35,767 bases of DNA, taken from contig CAAEKP010000100.1 of the NCBI GenBank assembly GCA_900756555.1, positions 1 to 35,767 of the forward strand. The letters are read 5' to 3'. A program made the translations under genes and the position numbers. The notes below the pieces were generated by a model. That model did no database searches, had not been told where the DNA came from, and saw only the letters and a list, made by a program, of their open reading frames with translations. This DNA comes from Peptococcaceae bacterium. GTDB lineage: Bacteria; Bacillota; Peptococcia; Peptococcales; Peptococcaceae. This document shows, piece after piece, positions 1 to 9,500 of this stretch. Positions within the stretch are counted from its first letter, which is position 1; each line of letters opens with the position of its first letter.

Positions 1-201
1 CGGCGTGATATACACCTGCGTTTTCTGACTTAACCGCCGAAAAGCTTTAGAGTGAATCACTCTATCTCTGTCCCGCATAAAACAAGTGCGCAAATCATCT
101 GATTCTTCCGGACGACAGCGTCCCCAGCTCTCCGCTGATAAGGTAGCCAGGGGCGATAATTGCTGCCGTTCCCATGCCTCCAATTCTTCTCGCATCAACA
201 T
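1..201 (-). CDS. dgt: dGTPase-like HD triphosphohydrolase, N-terminal part (runs off the window)
   Basis: The first 67 codons of a protein whose remainder lies before base 1. Residues 8-67 carry the typical N-terminus of the deoxyguanosinetriphosphate triphosphohydrolase-like family: WERQQLSPLATLSAES, then RDRDRVIHSKAFRRL and KTQVYITP. Known family members remove triphosphate from dGTP or other dNTPs in the cytoplasm, with a metal-binding HD core that would lie beyond the edge. The start at 201 is chosen because AAGGAGG at 211-217 sits 9 bases upstream; an in-frame ATG at 195 is possible but further from it. In related Bacillota this gene often precedes dnaG and rpoD, which cannot be checked here. 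Family assignment is firm; substrate is not known. Confidence 0.88.
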   Translation of the reverse strand, partial: MLMREELEAWERQQLSPLATLSAESWGRCRPEESDDLRTCFMRDRDRVIHSKAFRRLSQKTQVYITP

Positions 202-561
202 AACAGGCACCCTCCTTCTGTCCTGCACAAATTCTGGCAGACATTTTGAAACATGCTTCTCTTGATGAAAGCTTCATAAAACGACCTTGTTTAAAAAGTC
301 TTGATGGAAAATACTTTGTTTAAAACAATACACTAATTTAAAAAGCGTTATGTAATGTATATTCGCAATAAAAAAGGATTCTCCTTCTTTCTGTTCGGAC
401 TTTTTCTGCTATTCCTTCTTTTTTCTACAATTTTCATGCTGCCGTTCCAGCCAAAACAATGAACAACCAGCATAATCCCCCATCAACGGCACAAAAATTA
501 ACGTCCTGACAGATCCGCCAATAATTAACCATGTTTGCGTTTTCACTTTACAATCGTTTGA
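202..561. other. Intergenic region between the ccpN terminator and dgt
   Basis: No convincing gene. A 32-codon minus-strand ORF (434-532) lacks a ribosome binding site and resembles nothing I know. TTGTTTAAAACAA at 316-328 is a perfect 13-bp inverted repeat, and a related TTGTTTAAAAAG lies at about 288-299, so a repressor site upstream of dgt is possible. A weak hairpin (AAGGA-GAA-TCCTT read on minus) followed by T residues lies near 375-390. I could not place a clear SigA promoter for dgt. Confidence 0.4.
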
Positions 562-618
562 ATAAAAAATACCTCTCAAGCAGATTTTGGTTATTTACCC
601 GATCTGCTTAAAAGGTAT
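562..618 (-). terminator. Intrinsic terminator downstream of ccpN
   Basis: On the minus strand a long stem forms from ATACCT/AGGTAT (569-574 with 613-618) and AAGCAGAT/ATCTGCTT (578-585 with 602-609), with a small internal loop. GGT/ACC can pair in the apical part. The stem is followed by a T-rich tract at 562-570. It lies about 110 bases after the ccpN stop and separates ccpN from dgt. Confidence 0.85.
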
Positions 619-726
619 CAATGATATAACCCGGATATACCCCGGAAACCGTTCCTGATTATATTATAGCTTGTAGCGTTGCTGGCACTGCCTGAAATGA
701 CAATGCATCAGTCATTCCAGCTTCTT

Positions 727-1353
727 TTATTCATTTTCGCCCAGGCTTACAAAAGCTTTGGTTATATTCGTTTTGGTGATACGGCCAACTACTTTCAGTC
801 GCCCGTTTTTATTTTTCTGCACCACCGGCATCCCGTCAATCTGATGGGCAATCATGCGTTTGGCTACTTCCCACAAGCTTTCATCCGCGTAAGCCACCAC
901 AATGTTTGGCATACGGGTCATAATCACACCAATCGGCAGCTGATTGATATCGGCTTTGCCAATGGCAATCTTCAGCATATCCTTCCGGGAGCTGATGCCT
1001 TCCAATTCCTGCTGACCGTTCACCACAAAAATGGTGCCCACATCATCCACAAACATCCGCACAATACCATCATAAACGGAAGTGCTTTCAGCCACCATAA
1101 TTGGCGGGGACTGATAGTCGCCCACTTTCAGTTCTGTCAGCTTTTCGTACATACCAAAGGGATTTTGATCCCCTTTATAGTAATATCCAACCCTTGGTCT
1201 GGCTTCCAACAACCCAATCTGTGTCAAAAAGGCTAAGTCTGGTCGCAGAGAAGCGCGGGTCAGATTTAATTTTTCAGCTACCCGTTCCCCAGTGATTGGC
1301 CCATATTCTTTTACAATCTCTACTATTTTTCCCTGTCTTTCATTGAGCTGCAC
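727..1353 (-). CDS. ccpN: CcpN-type transcriptional regulator (HTH plus two CBS domains)
   Basis: A 208-residue protein. Residues about 1-60 form a DeoR/CcpN-like winged helix (ERQGKIVEIVKEYGPITGER, TRASLRPDLAFLTQIGLLE). Residues about 75-205 hold two CBS domains with the conserved ends DGIVRMFVDDVGTIFVV and VAKRMIAHQIDGMPVV. In Bacillus, CcpN represses gluconeogenic genes and senses nucleotides through its CBS pair; the same role is inferred here. A GTG at 1362 abuts the AGGGGG ribosome binding site, so the GTG at 1353, with 8 bases of spacing, is the better start. It lies 20 bases after yajQ and probably shares its transcript. CcpN is often encoded beside ppdK regulators; none is seen in the window. 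Confidence 0.85.
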   Translation of the reverse strand: MQLNERQGKIVEIVKEYGPITGERVAEKLNLTRASLRPDLAFLTQIGLLEARPRVGYYYKGDQNPFGMYEKLTELKVGDYQSPPIMVAESTSVYDGIVRMFVDDVGTIFVVNGQQELEGISSRKDMLKIAIGKADINQLPIGVIMTRMPNIVVAYADESLWEVAKRMIAHQIDGMPVVQKNKNGRLKVVGRITKTNITKAFVSLGENE

Positions 1354-1373
1354 TGCCTTCACCCCCTGGTATC

Positions 1374-1871
1374 CTAGGAACGGAAATTACTGAACTGCAA
1401 TTCAATTCCGTAGTCTTTGCCTTTTAATGCTGCAATTACTGCCTGCAAATCGTCTAATTTTTTTCCGCTGACGCGAATCTGATCATCCTGCAATTGCGCC
1501 TGTACTTTTACTTTCATTTCTTTGATATCTTTGGTAATTTTTTTAGCAATATCCGCTTCAATGCCCTGTTTGATGCGAATACTCTGCCGTACCATGCCAC
1601 CGGCAGCCGGTTCTACTTTACCGTATTCCATATTTTTAATGGACACGCCTCGTTTGATAAATTTGCCCTGCAAAATATCCACGATATTGCGCATTCTGGT
1701 ATCATCTTCGGTGACAATTTTAATAGAATTACCGTTTTCAATCTCTACCACACTTTTTGTCCCCTTAAAGTCGAACCGCTGGGTGATTTCTTTTACTGTC
1801 TGGTTGATGGCATTACTTACTTCCTGCATATTCACTTCAGACACAACGTCAAAACTTGGCTCTTTTGCCAT
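1374..1871 (-). CDS. yajQ: YajQ family nucleotide-binding protein (UPF0234)
   Basis: 165 residues, the usual length for the family. It starts MAKEPSFDVVSEVNMQEV and has the family signature ITQRFDFKG near residue 35 and KGKDYGIELQFSNFRS at the C-terminus. YajQ proteins have two ferredoxin-like domains and bind nucleotides; some homologues bind cyclic di-GMP. The molecular role in this organism is unknown. The ATG at 1871 is preceded by AAAGGAGGGGG at 1877-1887. The upstream neighbour asnS ends 95 bases earlier, and no strong promoter or terminator is obvious between them, so read-through from asnS is plausible. Confidence 0.93.
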   Translation of the reverse strand: MAKEPSFDVVSEVNMQEVSNAINQTVKEITQRFDFKGTKSVVEIENGNSIKIVTEDDTRMRNIVDILQGKFIKRGVSIKNMEYGKVEPAAGGMVRQSIRIKQGIEADIAKKITKDIKEMKVKVQAQLQDDQIRVSGKKLDDLQAVIAALKGKDYGIELQFSNFRS

Positions 1872-1966
1872 AGGAACCCCCTCCTTTGCTTTTGTCACAG
1901 CATTCTATGCTATCAATAAAATACTATATGAAAAAATTTTTAAACAATGGTCAACGAACTATCCAA

Positions 1967-3352
1967 TTAAAAGTCTGCGCTGCGCACCACTCTCGGGAAC
2001 GCAATCACATCACGGATATTGTTGATGCCGCTCAGATACATAATCAGCCGTTCAAAGCCCAGACCAAAACCGGCATGTCGTGCGCCGCCGTATTTGCGCA
2101 AATCCAGATACCACCAGTAATCAGCAGGATCCAGCTGCAATTCCGCCATGCGCTGTTCTAACAAATCCAGCCGTTCTTCACGCTGACTGCCGCCAATGAT
2201 TTCGCCAATGCCAGGCACTAACAAATCCATAGCAGCCACAGTCTTGCCATCATCATTTAACCGCATATAAAAAGCTTTGATATCTTTGGGATAATCGGTG
2301 ACAAACACCGGCTTTTTGAAGTGCTGTTCGGTCAGATACCGTTCATGCTCCGTCTGCAAGTCGATGCCCCATTCCACCGGATAAACAAAATCCACATCAG
2401 CCTGTTTTAAAATATCAATGGCTTCCGTGTAAGTAACACGACCAAAATCAGAGGATACAATATGCTGCAATCGTTCCAACAATCCTTTATCCACGTAAGC
2501 GTTGAAAAATGCCATTTCTTCTGGCAGACGCTCTAACGCCGCCCGAATCAGATATTTCATCATATCTTCCGCTAAAGCCATATCGCTCTCCAAATCAGCA
2601 AAGGCAATTTCCGGCTCCAACATCCAGAATTCTGCCGCATGGCGGGCTGTGTTGGAGTTTTCTGCCCGAAAAGTTGGTCCAAAGGTGTACACGTTGCGGA
2701 ACGCCATGGCAAAGGTTTCTGCATTCAACTGACCACTGACGGTCAGATTAGCCGCTTTGCCAAAGAAATCCTGACTGTAATCTACAGCACCAGCCTCGGT
2801 GCGCGGCACATTTTCTAAATCCAGCGTGGTCAGCTGAAACATTTCCCCGGCCCCTTCACAATCACTGGCTGTAATCACAGGTGTATGCACATACACAAAG
2901 TTTTTTTCCTGAAAATACCGGTGAATCGCATAAGCCAGCACCGAGCGCAGCCGGAACACCGCGGAAAACGTATTTGTGCGTGGCCGCAGATGAGCAATGG
3001 TGCGCAGATATTCAAAGCTGTGCCGTTTTTTCTGTAACGGATAATCAGAAGGGCAAGTACCTTCCACTATAATCTGCTTGGCTTTCAGTTCAAAAGACTG
3101 CCCCGCCCCCGGCGATGCCACCAGCACACCCTGCACCACTAACGCCGTACTGATGCCTGATTTACACAGTTCATCAAAGTTTGGCAAATCCTCTTCAAAG
3201 ACAATCTGTAAGTTCTGAAAAAAACTGCCGTCATTCAGTTCAATAAATCCAAATTTTTTGGAAGCACGGATGTTGCGTACCCAACCTGCCACTTCAATCT
3301 CCTGGTCCAGATATTGGTCAGGTGTACGGAAAATCTGTTTTATTTCTGTCAT
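1967..3352 (-). CDS. asnS: Asparaginyl-tRNA synthetase
   Basis: 461 residues, normal for AsnRS. An N-terminal OB-fold anticodon-binding domain (about 14-100; IEVAGWVRNIRASKKFGFIE) precedes a class II catalytic domain. Motif 2 is FRAENSNTARHAAEFWMLEP and motif 3 is GFGLGFERLIM close to the end. It charges tRNA-Asn with asparagine in the cytoplasm. The ATG at 3352 matches the usual N-terminus MTEIKQIFRTPDQYL. The ribosome binding site is poor: AGGGG is only 2 bases away and GGGGG about a dozen bases away. A good SigA promoter lies about 85 bases upstream. I see no T-box elements, so tRNA-controlled attenuation is not supported. Confidence 0.97.
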   Translation of the reverse strand: MTEIKQIFRTPDQYLDQEIEVAGWVRNIRASKKFGFIELNDGSFFQNLQIVFEEDLPNFDELCKSGISTALVVQGVLVASPGAGQSFELKAKQIIVEGTCPSDYPLQKKRHSFEYLRTIAHLRPRTNTFSAVFRLRSVLAYAIHRYFQEKNFVYVHTPVITASDCEGAGEMFQLTTLDLENVPRTEAGAVDYSQDFFGKAANLTVSGQLNAETFAMAFRNVYTFGPTFRAENSNTARHAAEFWMLEPEIAFADLESDMALAEDMMKYLIRAALERLPEEMAFFNAYVDKGLLERLQHIVSSDFGRVTYTEAIDILKQADVDFVYPVEWGIDLQTEHERYLTEQHFKKPVFVTDYPKDIKAFYMRLNDDGKTVAAMDLLVPGIGEIIGGSQREERLDLLEQRMAELQLDPADYWWYLDLRKYGGARHAGFGLGFERLIMYLSGINNIRDVIAFPRVVRSADF

Positions 3353-3373
3353 TCCCCTGACAACCCCCAATCC

Positions 3374-3417
3374 ATAAGCTGTATCACACAATCAATCAGC
3401 TGAAATAAGCAGCTTAT
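3374..3417 (-). promoter_or_regulatory. Inverted repeat in the asnS leader
   Basis: ATAAGCTG (3374-3381) and CAGCTTAT (3410-3417) form an 8-bp inverted repeat around a 28-base loop, inside the predicted asnS 5' untranslated region. It has no U-tract, so it is not a terminator. A weak RNA hairpin or protein-binding site is possible. Confidence 0.35.
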
Positions 3418-3435
3418 ATCTCACATATTACTCAT

Positions 3436-3465
3436 ATTGTACGCTATTTTTAGGTTTGATGTCAA
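3436..3465 (-). promoter_or_regulatory. SigA-type promoter of asnS
   Basis: Read on the minus strand: -35 TTGACA at 3465-3460, an 18-base spacer, and -10 TACAAT at 3441-3436. Initiation would fall near 3428, giving a leader of about 75 bases before the asnS ATG. Confidence 0.8.
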
Positions 3466-3555
3466 ATCATTGTGCTACATTTTACATAAAAAGATGTTTT
3501 ATTTCTGTATTTATAGCATTCATCACTCAATTTCTTTTCAATAAGCTCCATATAC

Positions 3556-3602
3556 AAAAACTGCTGCCAGATAAAATTTTATCCTTTGTCTGACAGCAGT
3601 TT
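3556..3602 (-). terminator. Intrinsic terminator of folA
   Basis: AAACTGCTG (3558-3566) pairs with CAGCAGTTT (3594-3602), and inner CAGA pairs with TCTG. On the minus strand the stem is followed by TTTTTG. The loop contains the perfect 14-bp palindrome GATAAAATTTTATC (3570-3583). It begins one base after the folA stop and ends the transcript that starts upstream of the giant gene. Confidence 0.9.
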
Positions 3603-3603
3603 A

Positions 3604-4077
3604 TTACGTTATTTTCTTTTTCCGATAGGTCACAAAACGATAGGACGGCTCCCCGTCGTGTTCCTTGCAATCTATCAATTCATATTCCTCCCAGTTTACC
3701 GCTGGAAAAAAGGTGTCGCCCTGCGGCTCTATGTCTATCCATGTCAAATCCAACTGTTCTGCCAGGGGCAATGCTGCCTCATAGAGCTGTGCCCCACCGA
3801 TAACAAAAACTTCCGGCTGCTGTGCTGCCGCCAGCGCTTCTGCCAGTGACGGCACAACCACACAGTTGGGTATCTGCCGCAACGTGCCGGACACCACGAT
3901 ATTCTGCCGGCCAGGCAGTGCGCCGCCGATACTCTCGTAAGTGCGACGGCCCATAATAATGGTATGGCCCATGGTCAATTCTTTAAAATGACGTAAATCC
4001 TCGGGAAGATTCCACGGCATACCACCGTCACGGCCAATGACAGCATTCGCAGCACAAGCCGCTATTAAATGAATCAT
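3604..4077 (-). CDS. folA: Dihydrofolate reductase
   Basis: 157 residues, typical for bacterial DHFR. The N-terminus MIHLIAACAANAVIGRDGGM-PWNLPEDLRHF carries the substrate-binding segment, followed by GHTIIMGRRTYESIG for NADPH binding and VFVIGGAQLYEAALP near residue 105. It reduces dihydrofolate to tetrahydrofolate with NADPH. The ATG at 4077 is 8 bases from the stop of the preceding flavoprotein gene, and its AAAGGAG lies inside that gene's end, so the two are probably co-transcribed. No thyA gene is adjacent. The tetrahydrofolate link to the glycine cleavage operon in this window is thematic only. Confidence 0.96.
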   Translation of the reverse strand: MIHLIAACAANAVIGRDGGMPWNLPEDLRHFKELTMGHTIIMGRRTYESIGGALPGRQNIVVSGTLRQIPNCVVVPSLAEALAAAQQPEVFVIGGAQLYEAALPLAEQLDLTWIDIEPQGDTFFPAVNWEEYELIDCKEHDGEPSYRFVTYRKKKIT

Positions 4078-4084
4078 AGTTGTT

Positions 4085-5164
4085 TTACTGCTCCTTTCGC
4101 AGCTGCCGCAGCATATTTTCCGCAAAGGCTTGCGCTTTCTGATCAATACCCACAATTTTTTCTACACTGCCAGCGTCATTGGCAGTGGCCAGCAGAGCAA
4201 ACCGTGCCGGCAGCAGAAACGTTTTGTTCATATTCAATGCACCCAATACCTGTTTGGCTACAATATCTCCGCCACTATAGCCGGAAACCACCACACAGTA
4301 CACTTCTTTTTCATAAAAGCGAACCTGACTGAACAGCGCAGTCAACCGATTGATAAAGGCGGCAATATTAGCACTTACGGCGTCATTATAGTTGGGACAC
4401 AGCACCACCAGCGCATCACAGTCTAAAATGGCAGGATATACTTCCTCTACAATTACACCGCCATAGAAACAGCTGCAGGTTTCTCCAAAATGGCGGCAAG
4501 CCTGGTACGGGCAGCCGTTGCAATCCACTACACTGCCATTGTGCAGAGAAATTTCCTGAATGGTGCAGGACGCTGCCAGATGCTGTTTTACTTTTCCCCA
4601 CAGCCCTAATGTATTGGACGTGGCTCGATTACTGGCGTGAATCGCCAGAATCTGCGGTTTTCGCTGTAAAGGCAACTGGAAATTTGCCAGCTGCTGCACC
4701 AATGTTCTGGCTGCCGCCGCATAAGCTCCCATCTTATCTGTTTGCAGATTGCGCGCCTGAATAATAAAATTGTCCAGCGAGGCTGTGCCTTCCACCAGAG
4801 GCTTTCCCGGAAACATACAACCACTGCAGTTGGCGGCAAACACCAGCTCCCGCCCCACTGTTTTGGTATACATTTCACTGTCCGCATCCAATAACACAGA
4901 ACCAACACATTGCTCTAAACAATCCGGGCTTCTCCGAATTTTGCGCAGCAATTTTTGATATTCCACATTCACGCCATCTGCTCCCAGATTCAGCACAAAC
5001 AAAACTCGCCGTCCCCGCAGTGGTACAAAATCCTCCGCCTTATGCCAGATTTGCACCTGATAACCCGCAATCGCCTGTTGCAAGATAGCCTGTAAACGCG
5101 GATTGCTTTGCTGTGCCTCATCTTCCGGCGCAATCACCAGTAATTCTGTTTGTTGTTCTTGCAT
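4085..5164 (-). CDS. NADPH-dependent FMN reductase-like iron-sulfur flavoprotein with an extra N-terminal domain
   Basis: 359 residues. Residues about 170-345 are a flavodoxin-like NAD(P)H:FMN reductase fold: ILAIHASNRATSNT would bind the FMN phosphate, and ALVVLCPNYNDAVSANIAAF is the second flavin-contact strand. Between them C215, C218, C223, C230 and C232 (CNGCPYQACRHFGETCSC) resemble the compact cluster motif of iron-sulfur flavoproteins. Residues 1-165 are extra; they look like a degenerate second copy of the fold, including NCSGCMFPGKPLVEG. The ATG at 5164 is preferred (AAGGAAG 8 bases upstream) over an ATG at 5185 that lacks a ribosome binding site. An inverted repeat ACCCAT/ATGGGT lies just upstream. 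Probably a cytoplasmic redox enzyme; partner unknown. Confidence 0.72.
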   Translation of the reverse strand: MQEQQTELLVIAPEDEAQQSNPRLQAILQQAIAGYQVQIWHKAEDFVPLRGRRVLFVLNLGADGVNVEYQKLLRKIRRSPDCLEQCVGSVLLDADSEMYTKTVGRELVFAANCSGCMFPGKPLVEGTASLDNFIIQARNLQTDKMGAYAAAARTLVQQLANFQLPLQRKPQILAIHASNRATSNTLGLWGKVKQHLAASCTIQEISLHNGSVVDCNGCPYQACRHFGETCSCFYGGVIVEEVYPAILDCDALVVLCPNYNDAVSANIAAFINRLTALFSQVRFYEKEVYCVVVSGYSGGDIVAKQVLGALNMNKTFLLPARFALLATANDAGSVEKIVGIDQKAQAFAENMLRQLRKEQ

Positions 5165-5240
5165 CGCAACCACTTCCTTACCCATTGCATGGGTTTACTC
5201 TCAATAGATAACCTCACACGATTCTGCTAAAGTTTCACTG

Positions 5241-6506
5241 CTATTGTTGTCCTAATTCTTCTACCACTGCTTCCAGCCGCCGCACCAGCTGCTCCGGCAA
5301 AGGCAGATGTTCAAACTCCAGACCATATTGACCGGTACGATTTTTGGCGCCCATATAAATGCCGCCCAGATAATTAGAGCTGTAATGCCACTCCCCGCGA
5401 ATGGTCAGCAAAATAGAAATTGCCGCTGAGGACAGCGCCGGTGCAATATAGGGCTTGTATCCCAATGCCCGCACTTCCAGATTGGCTTCCACTGCCTTTT
5501 GCGTCAACTCCAAAGACAGCTCATGATTATAATGTGCAATGCTGTCGGCAATAACCAGTTTCTGTCCATGGGGACCGTAGGCCCGTCCTTCTGTTAAAAA
5601 CTGCTGAAAACGGACATCCTGTTTGGCATAATAAGCAGCGCGGCTGTTCATCACACCCAGACCATAGCCCTGCACCTGCTCCGGCCGCAAGCCCTGACCA
5701 TCCCAGTTTCCGGCAGCATCGCAATTGCTGGCAGCCCACACACGCCGACACAGAGGATCCACTGGGTCAGACACCACTGCAAACAGACCCTGAAATCCTG
5801 CCTGACGCGCCATCTGTCCGTACTGGCAGATGATGGCGCTGTTAGCTTCTAACTGTGCCATGCGTACATCCTGCACCGTATCGCCCACAGGTGGAATTCC
5901 TTTTGAGGCGCAGAACACAAATACATCACACTGGAACAGTTCCTCCTGCTGCAAAACCCGAACCTTCGGTAATTTGTCATATTCCCAGGGATAGGCTACC
6001 TGATTCATCTCATGCTCCCAACGCTGGCACAAGTTGGTGTTGAAGTCATAAATACCAATCTGACTAATACAATCGCCGCCCAGTAACGATAACCCCATCA
6101 GCAGTGTACTGCCTACATCACCCATAGCCAGAATATGCACAGTTTTTTTCTGTCGGCATGATTTTTGCCGCAGCAGCTGTGTCAACTGTTCTCCTTCTGC
6201 GCAAATACCCCGTATTGCTCCCTTTTGTGCCAAATCGGACAGCCACGCTGGCAGCGCATCCATATCCGCCATTTGAGCCAGTGCGTTGTCATTCAGGCAC
6301 CACAGCCCTTCAGCCCGATCTGCCAGATAAGCCGGATGATTGATGCAATAGCTGCCTTTACCCGCACCAGTACGTCCACTGATATAGCGCAGCTGCTTTG
6401 CCTGCGCGATTTCCTGCTCAGGAACAGCGGTCAGCCTGTAATCCAGAGAGGAAAGCGACCGCCGCGATACCAGATATCCTTCTTCATCACGATAATAATA
6501 GAACAT
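5241..6506 (-). CDS. Lactate/malate dehydrogenase-like NAD(P)-binding protein
   Basis: 421 residues, longer than ordinary LDH or MDH (about 310-330) because of roughly 120 extra N-terminal residues (FYYYRDEEGYLVSRR; GRTGAGKGSY). From about residue 122 the LDH/MDH plan can be followed: Rossmann loop ILAMGDVGSTLLMG (G129-G132), IGIYDFN as the acidic strand, DVRMAQLEANSAII, VVSDPVDPL (like the family's NPVD), GLGVMNSRAAYYA, and GPHGQ with H313 where the catalytic histidine is expected. It is a divergent member and the substrate is not predictable. It starts 12 bases after the giant gene ends, with AAGGAG 7 bases before the ATG, so it is co-transcribed with it and may process a product of its chemistry. 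Confidence 0.65.
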   Translation of the reverse strand: MFYYYRDEEGYLVSRRSLSSLDYRLTAVPEQEIAQAKQLRYISGRTGAGKGSYCINHPAYLADRAEGLWCLNDNALAQMADMDALPAWLSDLAQKGAIRGICAEGEQLTQLLRQKSCRQKKTVHILAMGDVGSTLLMGLSLLGGDCISQIGIYDFNTNLCQRWEHEMNQVAYPWEYDKLPKVRVLQQEELFQCDVFVFCASKGIPPVGDTVQDVRMAQLEANSAIICQYGQMARQAGFQGLFAVVSDPVDPLCRRVWAASNCDAAGNWDGQGLRPEQVQGYGLGVMNSRAAYYAKQDVRFQQFLTEGRAYGPHGQKLVIADSIAHYNHELSLELTQKAVEANLEVRALGYKPYIAPALSSAAISILLTIRGEWHYSSNYLGGIYMGAKNRTGQYGLEFEHLPLPEQLVRRLEAVVEELGQQ

Positions 6507-6518
6507 AACAAACTCCTT

Positions 6519-9500
6519 TTACTTGGCCATAATACTTTGCAAACGAACCAGACGCTGAATATCGTCCTCCACATAAACAGAGGCTGCAATATTTTTATCA
6601 TACTGCCCACAATTGCCCCTGTCTGGGCAGCGCGGTGAAATGATGGCTTCCCCCAATCGTCCCAGCGTCAGACGACGACCAAATGCCTGCTGATAGACTT
6701 CTTCCAGCACCTGCAAAATATCATGCACATTTTGCAGACAGGTCAGTGAAAAGTAATACAGCGCTTCCCGCGGTACCTCTTTCATGTAACTGGGGACTAC
6801 ATAAGGCAGAATAAAATTGATGGATGGAATCAAATTGGCGTCGGTTTCCTCTTTGCGCGCCACCATATCGCCGCCAATAAAGGGATACAGAGTGGATTCT
6901 ACATACCAGCCGCGCAGCCGCGGTAAAAAGTACGCACTTTCCACCGGGCAGTTCCGCACAGCCATTAAATCCTTCCCGCGGGCAGATAAGATGCCCACCA
7001 CCATGCGGTCTACCGCCACGCCCTCCTGCTGCAAGATAGGTTCTAAACCGCGAAGGCGATGCCCTTTGTCCAGCAAATCGTCCACCAGAATCATAGGGCG
7101 GTCAAAAGATTTGATGGTTCGCACCTGATTTTCCAACGTAGCGTAAAACGGGAAATTTTGAATGGTGAATGTTTTGATGTCCCCATCATAAACCTTTTCA
7201 CTGTGCAGAGTTTTCGTTACTGTGTTTGGCACCACCATGCCCCGCAGAATTTTACCAAAAGGCACACACATTGCTTTGCCCAGCTTACGCATTGGCAGCG
7301 GTTCGTTCGGCACATGGTTGGCCCGGGTAATTTTGTGCAGCATCTTGTGGTGCATAATACCCGCATCAATGGATAATACCAAATTGCCCGGATAAAGGGT
7401 CGTCATGGTTTCCTGCAATCGGCGGTGACTCTGTTCTACCACAGCCAGCAGCCGTTCATTGCGGTTAAATGGCTCTTTGATTGTGGTTTCTATATTTTTT
7501 AGCAATGTCAGCGGCGCCCGCATATCTACCAGATAGAGCGCTTTTTGCTCCTGCTGTAAGTCGGACAAAAATCCCTGCCGCTGCAATACTTCTTCTACTT
7601 CAGGCGCTTTTGGCCCATAGTAAATCGCATAGCCATAGTCCTGTTCCAGATAATAGCTTAACGTTTCTGTGAGCAAAAGCTGCTCTGCATTTTTGATTTC
7701 CTGTCCATCCAATACATAAATACCAGTCAGCACTGCAGTTTTGCCAAAAATTTTCTTACGCAGCCATTCTACTGTGCCTGCTTCCTGAAAAATACTATAC
7801 ATATCGGTTGTTTCCATGGTATAGGATAAAGCAAAGGCCACAATCTGGTTCTGCTGACTGCTGTCTTTCAGCAAGGTCAACAATGGCTGTGGTTTTTCCC
7901 AATGACTTGACAGTAGCTCCATCAAGCCATCCATGTGTGCAAAACGCACCAGCAGTTGGTATACATCCTGCGCGCTTTCATCGGTAACAAAATCAAACTG
8001 TATCTTTTTCGCCTGCAAAATTGGTTTATACTGCGGTTCCCGCAAATACAGACCATAATGATAAATATAATTCTGTGCCAGCGGGCTGATTAAATTGGAA
8101 ATATCCCGATTGCAGTCAATATTTTCCCGAATGCGCGTAGAACTGATATCCTCCAGATAGGTAGGCAGGGTTAAGTAAATCAAATCACCCTTGATCGTTT
8201 CCCGCACAGTCTGTTCCATCTGCTGCTCTGCTTCCTGCGTAAGCGCCTCCTGCCCCTGCGCACGCCGGAACACAATATGATTATAGAAATGGATAGAGCC
8301 TGGTTCCACCGGCTTTTTGTAGGAGGAAGCATTAAACACTACATCGCTGCCCATCACCAGATACACTTCTTTGCCTGGGAACATAGCCTGCAATTTTTGC
8401 AAATCTGCGTTGTTTGCAATATTCACCGGAATATCGTCTGGGAACAGATATACATTTTCTTCGTCGGCTACCGACATCACAATAATCTGCCGCCGTGTCA
8501 TGCGCGGCTGCGTTTTCTTGGACCAGGAAAATTCGTCCAGAGCCAGATACACCTGAAAGCCCAGATTGCGGATTTCCTGTACAATGCCTTTGTGACTGGA
8601 TGAAAACGGGTCAAAGGTACCCGGGAAAAAGGCAATGCGCTGCAGCTCTGGAACATCAAATTTACCATACTCCATGAGATAATCTGAGATAAACCGATAA
8701 ATATGGTTCAGAGAACCGGCCCGATTAAAGAACGCCAGACCATTTAGTTCTTTATCGCAAATCAAAATCAGCATCCGTTTATAGATCAGGAAGAATATTT
8801 CATATTTTTCTTCTAAGGTCAGCCGTTTGGAGCCAAACAACTGATGCCCCAACACAATAAAGGCCTCCGAACTGACTTCCTCATCGTAACTGGACAAACC
8901 GCTGAGCAGCATACCCAATACAATGCGGCGGCGATTTTTAATCGTTTCATCATCTTCACCAAAGCGTTGCTGATAGGCTGGGTAATACTCCAGCATCACG
9001 CCCAATGTGTTCAGCGCCACCGATACCACCCTGTTATTGGCATTGCGCAGCAGCTTTTGAATATCCTGAATAATTTCATCCAATTCCTGCGGCTGTAAAA
9101 ACAGCGCAATCTGTCCCAGATATTCCGGAATATATTTAGAAAACTCATATTCGCCAATTTCCAGGCCTTTGGTCAGTTCAATCACCAACTCGTTCCGTTC
9201 CTCCGGCGTCAGCAGCGGCGCAATGTCCACCAGTCCCTGCCCGGCACGATGCCGCACACTGATGCGCTCACCCACCTTCAAAATGTTGGACAGATGCGCT
9301 GCCACCTGCAATAACGAAATCGCTTTATGCTGCGCCACTTCCAGCAGAAAATCAATATTTGTCAGCTTCAGCATCCACGGCGTTGCCACTTTCAGATTTT
9401 CCAGAAATAGTTCTGAAGCCGCTCGCTGTTCTTCTTCGCCAGACAAACGAACTTTTTCTGCCTGCTCTGCGCTGCCAATTTGCCCATAAATTTTTTCCAG

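Noticed and set aside
49..63. Palindrome AGAGTGAATCACTCT, similar to the GTGAATATTCAC operator at 27.8 kb
   Set aside because: It lies inside the conserved dgt coding motif RVIHSKAF and is explained by codons; no phased neighbours.
95..277. 60-codon minus-strand frame overlapping the dgt start
   Set aside because: It is out of frame with dgt, which has the family sequence and the ribosome binding site.
679..2161. Plus-strand open frames opposite ccpN, yajQ and asnS, and similar ones across the window
   Set aside because: They mirror well-supported minus-strand genes, lack ribosome binding sites and encode no recognisable domains.
3353..3556. T-box riboswitch ahead of asnS
   Set aside because: The leader is only about 75 bases, with no T-box sequence, specifier loop or terminator.
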